Below are positions 1 through 7,701 of a stretch of 11,284 nt of DNA, piece after piece (positions within the stretch are counted from its first letter, which is position 1; every line of letters starts with the position of its first letter). The position numbers and the translations under genes are program-made. Under the pieces are notes generated by a model. It saw only the letters and a list, made by a program, of their open reading frames with translations, did not search any database and had not been told where the DNA came from. The stretch comes from Candidatus Nanohalarchaeota archaeon. GTDB lineage: Archaea > EX4484-52. The DNA is taken from assembly GCA_003660905.1 (NCBI GenBank), contig QMVB01000026.1, positions 1-11,284 on the forward strand, read 5' to 3'.

Positions 1-668
1 CCTTCTTCTTTTACCTTATCAATAGCCTTTTTTCTGGGATTAAATATATTTTTTATAAATCCAAATCTGGATTTTTTTTTGTAAAAATAATTTTTATCTC
101 CTATAATTGGGGGAAGGGGAGAAATTCTTATTTCTTTGCCGTTCTTTGGCCTTTTTACAATATTAAATGGATCTATTTGTCCCTCCTTTCCATCAACCAC
201 TCTTGAATCAGACGGCCTCATCTTATTCATTTTCCGATTTACTCCAAGAAGATCCCCTAATTTTTCTCCTTCAGGATATTCAAACGGCTTGTCAATCTCT
301 GCCGATTGTTCCATCGCATCCAGAATCACTTCTCTTTCTTCCGGCTCTATCGATTCCCAGTATTTCTTATCCTCTTCCGGAAGAAGCCGCATTATTCTTG
401 AATCTGCATCAATCCACATCTGTCGTGCATCCTGGGCTTTTGCGCCTTTAATTGCTTCTCTTATAGATTCTATATTTTTTGAGGCATCCAGCATAAATTC
501 TTTCCATTCCTCAAGCATTGCTTCTTCCCTCAGGTCATCTGCATTTTCTAGTATTCTGCCGATTTGAGGAATTAAAGGAGATTTTGACGGCAGTTTAGTT
601 TTTAGATTCTCAAGGGCGTTCATTTGCTTTTTCAGCTTGCTTTCAAGATATCTTATTTTGTTGTTCAT
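1..668 (-). CDS. Unrecognised charged protein, C-terminus beyond left edge
   Basis: An open frame on the minus strand starts at an ATG (668-666) and continues through the left edge, giving 222 complete codons without a stop. Its ATG overlaps the stop of the upstream 956-residue gene as ATGA (668-665), so the two are almost certainly co-transcribed and translationally coupled. I do not recognise the family. Visible features: a short Lys/Glu-rich N-terminal helix with coiled-coil character (residues 1-25, beginning MNNKIRYLESKLKK); an acidic, strongly helical middle (about 40-125) with Trp85, Trp104 and a PEEDKKYW stretch; a Gly/Pro/Lys-rich, probably less ordered part (130-190); and a basic end (196-222). 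No signal peptide or membrane segment is seen in the available part. A partner, regulator or antitoxin of the upstream protein is possible from the coupling alone; the sequence itself gives no functional evidence. Confidence 0.8.
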   Translation of the reverse strand, partial: MNNKIRYLESKLKKQMNALENLKTKLPSKSPLIPQIGRILENADDLREEAMLEEWKEFMLDASKNIESIREAIKGAKAQDARQMWIDADSRIMRLLPEEDKKYWESIEPEEREVILDAMEQSAEIDKPFEYPEGEKLGDLLGVNRKMNKMRPSDSRVVDGKEGQIDPFNIVKRPKNGKEIRISPLPPIIGDKNYFYKKKSRFGFIKNIFNPRKKAIDKVKEE

Positions 669-3535
669 AGTCTGCTATTATCAATATTGTCTATATTTGC
701 CTCCCTGAGCGCTTCACTTAACTCTTTTATTGTGTATTTTATTTCATCCATTGCATTTGTTATTTCTGTTTTTAATTTATCTTTTTCTTCAAGAGCAGGA
801 TTCATCTGACCGTCTTTGAACAAAAGAAAGTGCTTTCTTTCATCAACATTGCCCTTGAAATATGTTTTTATTTCACATTTATATTTATTATTTACATTAT
901 TTGAATATATGCCAAATCCTGTTGTGGAATTTTTATTTTCATTAAAGATAGCATATGCTTCTTTATCTGAATTCCAATATATTCCTCTTCCTTTTTCAAA
1001 TGCATTCTTTATCTCTTCAATGGCGCTCTTCAGGTATTCTTTTGAGTTAGAAATGTTTGGAAACTGATGCTTGCTAAAATGCTCATCAAGTGAAGTTTTC
1101 ACCCATACAAAGTTTAAATCATTATGGTTCTCTTCAAACATTTTTGCTTTTTCATAAAAGAATTCTTTTGATATGTTCCTGAACTTTTCTTCTTTTTCCG
1201 GCAAAAATCCTTCGCATTTGCTTTGCAATTTTCGAAATGCCTTAATATATTTTATATTCCTGTTTTTGTATTTCTTTTTTAAAGGATTGTCAATGTCATT
1301 CTGAAGTTGTTTAATTCGCATTTCCAATATATTTTTTATTTTCAAAGCAATCCTGTTTTTTTCATCTTCATCATTTGCATTTTCGCAGATTTTTAATAGC
1401 GTATATGCGCTGTAGGCGCATATGCGGGTATTTTCATTTTTTAGTCCATCAAGCAGGTCTGCAACAGTATCCTGACCTCTTTTCTGTAGTTCTTTTGAGA
1501 TATCTAAACATTCCGCTTTGTTGCCGGGTCCAAATGATTCAACCAGAAAATAATTGCTTTTCTTATCAATATCAAATTCTTTTCTCGGCTCTGTTCCCGG
1601 AACATGTCTCATTGCTTCTTGCGCCTGTCCGTTTCTTCTAGAGCGGGTTTTCTGCTCTGCTATTTCTCCCTTGACTTCAAGGAAAATATTTTTGATGTGC
1701 CTGTATCCTGAATCAATATTGCGCAATATGGAATCAATATTTATTCTATTTTCATCTGCTGCTTTTTTTACCCTGTATTTTATTTTTTCGTAGTGTCCTG
1801 TAATGCAAAAATTATTGAGCATTTCTGCGCAATATTTGCGTATGTTTTTGTCTTTGTTTTCAAGGGAAAGAATCAATGGCTCAAGCGCTGCTTTTCCTTT
1901 TATCCCAAGCATAACAAGAGCTTCTGCTTGTATTCTCCTGTCGTCGTCTCCGAGGGCTTTTATCAAAACTTCAACAGAGCCAGTGGCATTCATATGACCT
2001 ATTGTTTTTAGAGCATTTATGCGCACTTCATAGAGCATTTCATTTTCAAATATACTCTTAAGAACGCCAAGCTCTTCTTTATTGCAGTTTTCAATGGGGC
2101 TTTCTGTCAATGGGACTATAAGTTCGCGATATCTGCCCGTCTTCTTTATGATTCCTATCAACGATTCAAGACGGACATTTGTCTGCTTTATTGTTTTCCT
2201 TCCTGAAATGATATCCCAAAATTCTTCCAAGGCATTTCTGGTTGAATAAGACATCTTCTCTTTCCTGCCTATGAAAATTGTGTTTTTTAAAATAGAATCT
2301 GACTCGTGCAAAGAAACCCATTTGTACTCTGAAACTTCTTTTTTATCCAGGCTGAGTTTTGCCTGCCCCTGGACAATTGCAAGAAAAGGGTAAATGGCAT
2401 ATTTATTGTCAGCAGAATGGATTGTGTTCAATTGATGAAAAATATCCCTCTCGGATATTATAATTCCTGTCTCTTCCCGCAATTCTCTGATTGCAGCATT
2501 TATTGGCTTTTCTTTCTCTTTTACTTTTCCGCCAGGGCAAACCCATTGCCCTGCATATTCACATCCCAATGCTCTTTTGACAAGAAGCAAGCACCATTCT
2601 TTTTTTCTGAGAGATAACAAAACAACAATTGCCGATGGAATTGGCTGTGATGCTTGTTCTTCATCATGTATTTCAGGCGCTTTTGGTTCTTTGATTTTGA
2701 CAACTTCGTCTTTAATGATTTCAATCTCTTCTTGTGGTTTTTCAGCGAAAGAGGTTTCTGATTTTCTCAGCCAGTTTTTTGCCTTCTTCCACACACTGTC
2801 AACAGGAAGTCCACTGTAAAATTTTTCTCTGCCATTATCTTCATTTTTTACTCTGCTTAATTTTTCCTCTGCCCATGTTTTCAATCCATGCCCGGTAATG
2901 CCATTATGCAGTTCGTCATCTTGTTTTGGTATTTTTTCAAATTCTCTTTTTTCTTTATCGTGGTGTTTTTGAAGTTCATGAATCATTTTCTGGGCATTAA
3001 AAGTTTTCATTAGTTGTCTTAGAAAATTTACATTTATTTTATAGTTTGCCCGATTTCCCTCAAGCAATCCTCTTTCATACAAATCTTTTCTTATTTTTGA
3101 AATTGATCTGGGCTCTCCACCAAGATCTTTTGTTATGTTTTTAACAGACTGGCCTGTAGTGGTTCTTATCAATATCTCGGAGTGCAATGAACTAATGCCA
3201 AGAACTTTTGATAAGATTCCTGCTAATTGCTTTCTTTTTTTATTTTTACCTATTAATTTCCAATGTTCATCGATAAATTCTTCTATAAGAAAAGCATTGC
3301 CTTTTTTTTCAAGTATCTGTTCCCATACAACAGGGTCCTCTGAGAAGGTTGCCTGTTTTGGTTGTGGTTTTTTCTCAAGCAATATTCTTTTAATTTCTTC
3401 TGCTTTTTGCGGGTTTTCATTTTTTATGCTCTCTGCAATGTTGAGAAGCTGATTTTCAAGAACATCCAATTTTTCCCTATTCTTTTCGATTTTCTCTCTT
3501 AATAATTCTTTTTCCCCTTTACCGAACAGACCCAT
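665..3535 (-). CDS. 956-aa multidomain protein: coiled coil, winged helix, Nudix hydrolase, HEAT repeats, BECR nuclease-like C-terminus
   Basis: Seen in the translation: a Lys/Glu-rich coiled coil (about 8-60); a helix-turn-helix/winged-helix-like region (about 112-175, around SVKNITKDLGGEPRSISKIR); a charged linker (180-298); a Nudix domain (about 299-445) whose box matches GX5EX7REUXEEXGU exactly from Gly336 to Ile358 (CPGG before it, RELREETGI at its end); HEAT-like helical repeats (about 453-580 and again near 680-740); and a C-terminal domain (about 790-915). The last has His819-x3-His823 (HFSKH), then a helix (YLKSAIEEI), strands FGIYS and IKTYFK (Lys894), an order typical of colicin D/EndoU/RelE-like (BECR) RNases and the phage-type PBECR domains. 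Nudix proteins hydrolyse nucleoside diphosphates linked to another moiety; the substrate cannot be told here. The HEAT part probably binds partners. A TATA box 24.5 nt before the ATG suggests a leaderless mRNA, and the gene overlaps its downstream neighbour by 4 bp. The Nudix call is firm, HEAT and winged helix likely, the nuclease assignment an inference from motif order. Confidence 0.88.
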   Translation of the reverse strand: MGLFGKGEKELLREKIEKNREKLDVLENQLLNIAESIKNENPQKAEEIKRILLEKKPQPKQATFSEDPVVWEQILEKKGNAFLIEEFIDEHWKLIGKNKKRKQLAGILSKVLGISSLHSEILIRTTTGQSVKNITKDLGGEPRSISKIRKDLYERGLLEGNRANYKINVNFLRQLMKTFNAQKMIHELQKHHDKEKREFEKIPKQDDELHNGITGHGLKTWAEEKLSRVKNEDNGREKFYSGLPVDSVWKKAKNWLRKSETSFAEKPQEEIEIIKDEVVKIKEPKAPEIHDEEQASQPIPSAIVVLLSLRKKEWCLLLVKRALGCEYAGQWVCPGGKVKEKEKPINAAIRELREETGIIISERDIFHQLNTIHSADNKYAIYPFLAIVQGQAKLSLDKKEVSEYKWVSLHESDSILKNTIFIGRKEKMSYSTRNALEEFWDIISGRKTIKQTNVRLESLIGIIKKTGRYRELIVPLTESPIENCNKEELGVLKSIFENEMLYEVRINALKTIGHMNATGSVEVLIKALGDDDRRIQAEALVMLGIKGKAALEPLILSLENKDKNIRKYCAEMLNNFCITGHYEKIKYRVKKAADENRINIDSILRNIDSGYRHIKNIFLEVKGEIAEQKTRSRRNGQAQEAMRHVPGTEPRKEFDIDKKSNYFLVESFGPGNKAECLDISKELQKRGQDTVADLLDGLKNENTRICAYSAYTLLKICENANDEDEKNRIALKIKNILEMRIKQLQNDIDNPLKKKYKNRNIKYIKAFRKLQSKCEGFLPEKEEKFRNISKEFFYEKAKMFEENHNDLNFVWVKTSLDEHFSKHQFPNISNSKEYLKSAIEEIKNAFEKGRGIYWNSDKEAYAIFNENKNSTTGFGIYSNNVNNKYKCEIKTYFKGNVDERKHFLLFKDGQMNPALEEKDKLKTEITNAMDEIKYTIKELSEALREANIDNIDNSRL

Positions 3536-3553
3536 ATCATATTATGCTTATTG

Positions 3554-3563
3554 AATATATAAA
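3554..3563 (-). promoter_or_regulatory. TATA box for the 956-aa gene (leaderless)
   Basis: On the minus strand the octamer TTTATATA (3563-3556) is centred 24.5 nt before the A of the start codon at 3535. Archaeal TATA boxes lie about 25 nt before transcription starts, so the RNA should begin at or next to the ATG. No Shine-Dalgarno-like sequence lies in the bases just upstream. A leaderless transcript is inferred. Confidence 0.6.
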
Positions 3564-3587
3564 TCTTTACTTGCTTTAATACAAAAG

Positions 3588-3595
3588 TTAAAAAA
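3588..3595 (+). promoter_or_regulatory. TATA box for the CCA-adding enzyme gene (leaderless)
   Basis: TTAAAAAA is centred 24.5 nt before the ATG at 3616, the same spacing as the divergent promoter on the other strand. The 80-bp gap 3536-3615 therefore holds two back-to-back promoters and nothing else that I can see. Confidence 0.5.
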
Positions 3596-3615
3596 CATGA
3601 TTTGCTCATATCTAT

Positions 3616-4992
3616 ATGAATAATATTTTAGAAAACGCACTTAAAAAAATACAGCCTTCTGCTAAAGAAATAGATGAACTATATGCATTATTCGCCAGAA
3701 TAAAAAAATACCTCCTTGACAAGCACGGCATAAAATCGCAATTGATGGGTTCTGTTGCGAAAAACACATTCATAAAAGACAACAGGGATCTGGACATATT
3801 CCTCTTTTTTGACAAATCTGTATCTTTTGATGAACTGGAAAAAAAGGTATTGGCGATAGGAAAAGATGCATTTGTGCATTTTGGCGGAACATATGAAGTA
3901 GATTATGCATCCCACCCATACACAAAAGGGCATATAAATGGCTGCGAAGTTGAAATAGTCCCGTGCTATAAATTGAAGTCAATAAAGGAAATGATATCTG
4001 CTGTGGACAGGACACCGTTCCATACAAAATATATCCGGAAAAATCTTGAAGTATCCCAAAGGAAAGATGTTCTTTTGCTGAAGCAGTTTTTGAAGACAAT
4101 CGGCTGCTATGGCTCTGACTTAAAGACACGAGGGTTTGCAGGATATTTGTGCGAGCTGCTGGTAATAAAATATTCAACATTTGAGGGAGTGCTGAAAAAA
4201 TTCTCTGGACTGGAAAGAAATACTCTTCTATGCCTACAAAATCAAAGAAACAATATTAAAAAATTCGATGCTCCATTGATTTTTCTGGACCCTGTGGACA
4301 AGAACAGGAATGTTGCTGCATCACTGAGCATTGATGCTCTTTTAAAGGCAAAATATTACAGCCAGAAATATCTGGAAAAGCCTGATGGAATTTATTTTGA
4401 GCCGGGCGCATTTAGAAAAAAAACAAGTTCAAAAAAATCTTTGGAATCTCTGCTGAAAAACCGCAATTTTTACTGCATCTACTTCAAAAGACCGGATTTG
4501 ATTGAAGACATCTTGTTTCCGCAGCTTGAGAGATTCAAAAACTCCCTTGAAAAATACATTTTATCAAAGGGTTTTGCTTTGAACAACTCTTTCTTTGACT
4601 GCTGCGAAGATAAGAAAGCATGCATAATTGGATTTGATTTTGCAGTAGAAGAACTGTCTTATTTTGTTCATAAAAATGGACCTGATTTGTTTTCACATGA
4701 TGATAAAACGCAGGGCTTTTTAAACAAGCACAAAAATGTCTATTTTTCCAATGGTCATTATGCGTGCTTTGAAAAAAGGAAAATAACCCATGCTTATGAT
4801 TTACTGGTTTCTCTAAAGAAAAAAGAAGTGCAAAAGCAGATTGCAATCCCGAAGGGAATAGAGAAGAATTTAAATAGAGAATTTGTCATCCTTAATGGCA
4901 AAAATCTGTTGGATTATGTTAATAAAGGCAAAATAAGCAAAAATGTAGTTTGCAGGAATATTGCGGGCGGGAAAACAATTACAGCAAACTAA
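3616..4992 (+). CDS. cca: CCA-adding enzyme (tRNA nucleotidyltransferase, archaeal class I)
   Basis: Adds or repairs the 3'-terminal CCA of tRNAs from CTP and ATP without a nucleic acid template, in the cytoplasm. At 458 aa it is close to the usual archaeal length. The nucleotidyltransferase signature is intact: GSVAKNTF (45-52) followed by RDLDIF with Asp58 and Asp60 as metal ligands, and a third carboxylate, Glu113, in EVEIVPCY (archaeal enzymes usually have Asp here). Further family motifs are DRTPFHTKY (131-139), RGFAGYLCELLV (172-183) and LDPVDKNRNVAASLS (224-238), which together identify the archaeal class I type over other polymerase beta-like enzymes. The C-terminal part (about 270-458) matches the body and tail domains only by length and position. 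The start is supported by a TATA box 24.5 nt upstream. Its last 14 bp overlap the end of the convergent TraB-family gene. Confidence 0.95.
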   Translation: MNNILENALKKIQPSAKEIDELYALFARIKKYLLDKHGIKSQLMGSVAKNTFIKDNRDLDIFLFFDKSVSFDELEKKVLAIGKDAFVHFGGTYEVDYASHPYTKGHINGCEVEIVPCYKLKSIKEMISAVDRTPFHTKYIRKNLEVSQRKDVLLLKQFLKTIGCYGSDLKTRGFAGYLCELLVIKYSTFEGVLKKFSGLERNTLLCLQNQRNNIKKFDAPLIFLDPVDKNRNVAASLSIDALLKAKYYSQKYLEKPDGIYFEPGAFRKKTSSKKSLESLLKNRNFYCIYFKRPDLIEDILFPQLERFKNSLEKYILSKGFALNNSFFDCCEDKKACIIGFDFAVEELSYFVHKNGPDLFSHDDKTQGFLNKHKNVYFSNGHYACFEKRKITHAYDLLVSLKKKEVQKQIAIPKGIEKNLNREFVILNGKNLLDYVNKGKISKNVVCRNIAGGKTITAN

Positions 4993-6130
4993 TCAAATAA
5001 GGCAAAGCGATGAATGTAGCAATTGAACTGCCGATATTTGCAAATACAACGATAAGAAGTATCCTTGAAATCCCATTTTTCCAGAAACCGCTCACTGTAA
5101 TTAACTGATTAAGATTTTCAAAGTCCTTTACTTTCGGCCCTCTCATTTTTGCCTCGACATAGCCTCCAATAATTCCTGCGCCGATTGTCGGGTTAAGCGA
5201 AGTAAATGGCGCTGCGATAAAGACAGATATAATCGTAAGCGGATGCGGCAATGCAAACATCACAGCAAATGCTGTAAGGCATCCATTTATGAGAAACCAG
5301 TACAAAAGCATGGAAATGCCCACATCAATGGATTTTCCAAAAACAAATCCTGCTAATATTAGTCCAATGACTATTGCAGGAATGGCATAATTGAGCGTCT
5401 TTAATAATTTTGATTTCTTTGGGGTTTCTTCAAGGCATTTTATGTCCTGCTTTTTTTTCAGATGCTTTTTTATGCCTGCAACATGCCCTGCCCCGACAAC
5501 TGCAATTATTTTTTTGCCTTTTGTTTCAAGGATTTTATTTGCGATGTAAATGTCTCTTTCATCAATCAAGACTTTTTTTGCATCGGGCATCTGCCTGCCC
5601 AACTCATCAATCATGTGCGTCATCATGTCCTTTGCTTTCATTTCCTCTATTAGTTTTTCATCTACTTCTTCTGTGATGATGAGCCCTTCAAAAAGCCCGT
5701 AAAATATTTTTGCTTTTTCTCTAAATTTTGCCTTTGCCCATGCGCGCTTTAAAGTAATCTGAATATCCCTATCCAACATGGTAATCTTTGCATTTTGCTT
5801 TTTTGCCTGTTTAATTGCCGCAATCATCTCTGCTCCGGGAAGCACATCTAGTTTTGACCCGAGTTTTTTTTGAAAGATACTAAGAATCAGGTTTGTGAGG
5901 AGCAAATACGCTTTGCCCTCTTTGATAATCTCTATAATTTTTGTGTTCTGCCATTTTTTTTTGTCTGTAAGTGTATTGTACCTGTTTTGGCATAACTCCA
6001 CTCCGACAACATCAGGTGCCTCTTTTTTGATTGTTTCATTCACAAGTTCTATGCTTTTTTTTGAAATATGGGCTGTGCCAATTAAAATCAGTTCCCTGTC
6101 TTTTAGCTTAATCCTGTCGATGTTTTTCAT
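4979..6130 (-). CDS. TraB-family (PrgY/TIKI-like) membrane protein
   Basis: The N-terminal soluble domain carries the TraB signature motifs: GTAHIS (residues 18-23 counted from the ATG at 6130), VELCQNR with Glu45 and Arg50, LDRD (119-122), DERD (190-193) and VVGAGHVAGI (211-220). In this superfamily (PrgY/TraB pheromone-shutdown proteins, TIKI proteases, erythromycin esterase-like and EreA/GumN relatives) the conserved His, Glu and Arg residues form a putative metal-dependent hydrolase site. The C-terminal third (about 245-383) has several hydrophobic segments, giving about four membrane spans, with the loop GGYVEAKMRGPKVKDFENL between them. Archaeal members are widespread but their substrate is unknown; pheromone shutdown is known only in enterococci and should not be assumed. 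Two in-frame ATGs exist (6136 and 6130). The TATA-like TTTTTAAG lies 26.5 nt before 6130 but only 20.5 before 6136, so I chose 6130. It converges with cca and overlaps its end. Confidence 0.9.
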   Translation of the reverse strand: MKNIDRIKLKDRELILIGTAHISKKSIELVNETIKKEAPDVVGVELCQNRYNTLTDKKKWQNTKIIEIIKEGKAYLLLTNLILSIFQKKLGSKLDVLPGAEMIAAIKQAKKQNAKITMLDRDIQITLKRAWAKAKFREKAKIFYGLFEGLIITEEVDEKLIEEMKAKDMMTHMIDELGRQMPDAKKVLIDERDIYIANKILETKGKKIIAVVGAGHVAGIKKHLKKKQDIKCLEETPKKSKLLKTLNYAIPAIVIGLILAGFVFGKSIDVGISMLLYWFLINGCLTAFAVMFALPHPLTIISVFIAAPFTSLNPTIGAGIIGGYVEAKMRGPKVKDFENLNQLITVSGFWKNGISRILLIVVFANIGSSIATFIALPYLISLL

Positions 6131-6135
6131 ACACA

Positions 6136-6160
6136 TTTAAAAACAATATTATCTTAAAAA
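6136..6160. promoter_or_regulatory. Back-to-back leaderless promoters of the TraB-family gene and kae1
   Basis: On the plus strand TTTAAAAA (6136-6143) is centred 24.5 nt before the kae1 ATG at 6164. On the minus strand TTTTTAAG (6160-6153) is centred 26.5 nt before the TraB-family ATG at 6130. Only 33 bp separate the two ATGs, so each TATA box lies beside the other gene's start region. Simultaneous assembly of two initiation complexes looks sterically difficult, so the genes may compete for transcription. This is inferred from spacing only. Confidence 0.5.
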
Positions 6161-6163
6161 TTT

Positions 6164-7147
6164 ATGCAAATAAAATGCCTTGGAATTGAATCAACAGCCC
6201 ATACATTTGGAGCAGGTGTTGTAATTTTTGAGGGGAATAAATTTGAAATTTTATCCAGTCAAAGAGCCTGTTTTTTCCCAAAAAAAGGGATAACGCCTTC
6301 CCTTGCAACAGTGCATCATGCAGAAAAAGCTCCAAAAACCATAAAATATGCGCTAACAAAAGCAGGCACAGGAATGAATGATATTGATATAATTGCTTTT
6401 TCAATAGGTCCGGGGCTGGCGCCGTGCCTTGTTGTCGGTGCGACAGCTGCCAAGATATTGGCTCTCAAACACAAAAAGCCATTGGTTGGCGTTAATCACT
6501 GTGTTGCCCATATCGAGATTGCAAAAGATCTTGCCGGATGCAAAAGTGACTTTGTTGCTGTATTTGTCTCAGGAGGAAACTCGCAGATTCTCTCGAAAGT
6601 GGATGGCAAATACATGATTTTTGGCGAAACGCAGGATGTTGCTGTTGGCAATGCAATAGACAAGTTCGCAAGAAGGTCAGATTTAGGGTTTCCCGGCGGA
6701 CCAATAGTCGAAAAACTGGCAAAAAAAGGAAAATATATAGACCTGCCTTATTCAGTGAAAGGATGCGACTTTTCATTTGCAGGAATTGAAACGCATGCAG
6801 AGAGACTGTTGAAAAAGCATTCAATAAAGGATCTCTGCTTTTCCATGCAGGAAGTCATGTTTTCTGCCATCTGCGAAAGTGCAGAGCGAGTGCTGGGGCA
6901 TTTGAAGTTAAAAAATCTGGTATTGTGCGGTGGTGTTGCAAGAAACAAAACCCTGCAGGAAAAATTAAGAATAATGACAAAAGAGAGAGGCGCAAAACTT
7001 TTTTGCGTGCCTGATGAATTTGCAGGAGACAACGGAGCGATGATTGCTGTTGCAGGCATCAAAAACTATCTTGATAAAATAAACTGCTTCAGCCAAAAAG
7101 ACATTCCTAAAGTTTCAGTGATTGCAAAAATGAGGATTGATGAATGA
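6164..7147 (+). CDS. kae1: Kae1, tRNA N6-threonylcarbamoyladenosine (t6A37) synthase subunit of KEOPS
   Basis: Catalytic subunit of the KEOPS complex; transfers the threonylcarbamoyl group from threonylcarbamoyl-AMP to A37 of ANN-decoding tRNAs. At 327 aa it is full length for an archaeal Kae1. ASKHA-fold and active-site motifs are visible: GIESTAHTFG (7-16), HHAEKAP (51-57), the metal-binding NHCVAHIE with His112 and His116, VSGGNSQ (135-141), GETQDVAVGNAIDKFAR (154-170), FPGGP (176-180), FSFAGIET (203-210), LCGGVARN (254-261) and FAGDNGAMIA with the third metal ligand Asp289. The Bud32 kinase domain that is fused to Kae1 in many archaea is absent, and no bud32 gene lies in the window. The start is backed by a TATA box 24.5 nt upstream. 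It ends 7 bp before the end of the convergent P-loop NTPase gene. Confidence 0.96.
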   Translation: MQIKCLGIESTAHTFGAGVVIFEGNKFEILSSQRACFFPKKGITPSLATVHHAEKAPKTIKYALTKAGTGMNDIDIIAFSIGPGLAPCLVVGATAAKILALKHKKPLVGVNHCVAHIEIAKDLAGCKSDFVAVFVSGGNSQILSKVDGKYMIFGETQDVAVGNAIDKFARRSDLGFPGGPIVEKLAKKGKYIDLPYSVKGCDFSFAGIETHAERLLKKHSIKDLCFSMQEVMFSAICESAERVLGHLKLKNLVLCGGVARNKTLQEKLRIMTKERGAKLFCVPDEFAGDNGAMIAVAGIKNYLDKINCFSQKDIPKVSVIAKMRIDE

Positions 7148-7154
7148 TTGCTTA

Positions 7155-7700
7155 TTATTCAACATGCTTCAAAATAAGCCTTGCCCTCTCTTCTATCGAA
7201 TTTGCCGGAATTATAATTAGAGTATATCCTAAATTAGTGTATATTTCATAAAGTTTTTCGCTTATGAGTTTTCCGAGCTGATCGTCTTCAACTCTCGCAT
7301 CGTCCTTTTCATATTTCAACTGCTCCAAAAAAAATACTTTTTTGTATTGCGTTTTCATGGAGTATTTTTCCAGTTCCTCTGTGTTTATACCATTGATTTT
7401 ATCGTAGGCGATAGTGTCCGGGACAGCCCTATCGAAAAAATACAACTCGCTTTCATCTATTCTTTCTTCTACCTGTTTTTTTATATCGAGCACTTTTCTT
7501 TGAAATTCAATTTCATCTTTCCTCAATTGTTCAACTGCAATGCCCTTGCTTGCTTCGTTGTCAATAAAAACCCTTGCAGCTTCAGGGATTGTTTTATGCC
7601 CTAAAAATGCCAGATATTCAATTGTCTTCGTCTTCCCGGAGCAGGGACCTCCTGTCAGAATATACCAGTTTGTTTTCCTTCTTCTTCTTACTGCATCCAT
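7155..7700 (-). CDS. P-loop NTPase/kinase, AAA_28 (NadR-like) family
   Basis: A 181-aa protein with a Walker A motif GGPCSGKT (17-24) after a basic N-terminus (VRRRRKTN), an IPEAARVFID segment (38-47), and YFFDRAVPDTIAY, where the FDR takes the Walker B/substrate position seen in AAA_28 and nucleoside-kinase-like P-loop proteins. A second acidic cluster, EKDDARVEDD, is followed by a C-terminal strand (TLIIIPANS). AAA_28 includes the ribosylnicotinamide kinase domain of NadR and many uncharacterised predicted NTPases, so the phosphoryl acceptor is unknown. It starts one base after the stop of the prefoldin beta-like gene (TAA G ATG), so translational coupling is likely. It ends with tandem TAA stop codons (7157-7152), 7 bp from the convergent kae1 stop. 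Confidence 0.85.
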   Translation of the reverse strand: MDAVRRRRKTNWYILTGGPCSGKTKTIEYLAFLGHKTIPEAARVFIDNEASKGIAVEQLRKDEIEFQRKVLDIKKQVEERIDESELYFFDRAVPDTIAYDKINGINTEELEKYSMKTQYKKVFFLEQLKYEKDDARVEDDQLGKLISEKLYEIYTNLGYTLIIIPANSIEERARLILKHVE

Positions 7701-7701
7701 C

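Noticed and set aside
136..567. Plus-strand 143-codon open frame
   Set aside because: It lies antisense to the coupled minus-strand gene, is Ser-rich and low in complexity, and has no promoter or family resemblance.
3770..4180. Minus-strand 136-codon open frame inside cca
   Set aside because: The plus-strand frame here carries all class I CCA-adding motifs; the antisense product has no recognisable features.
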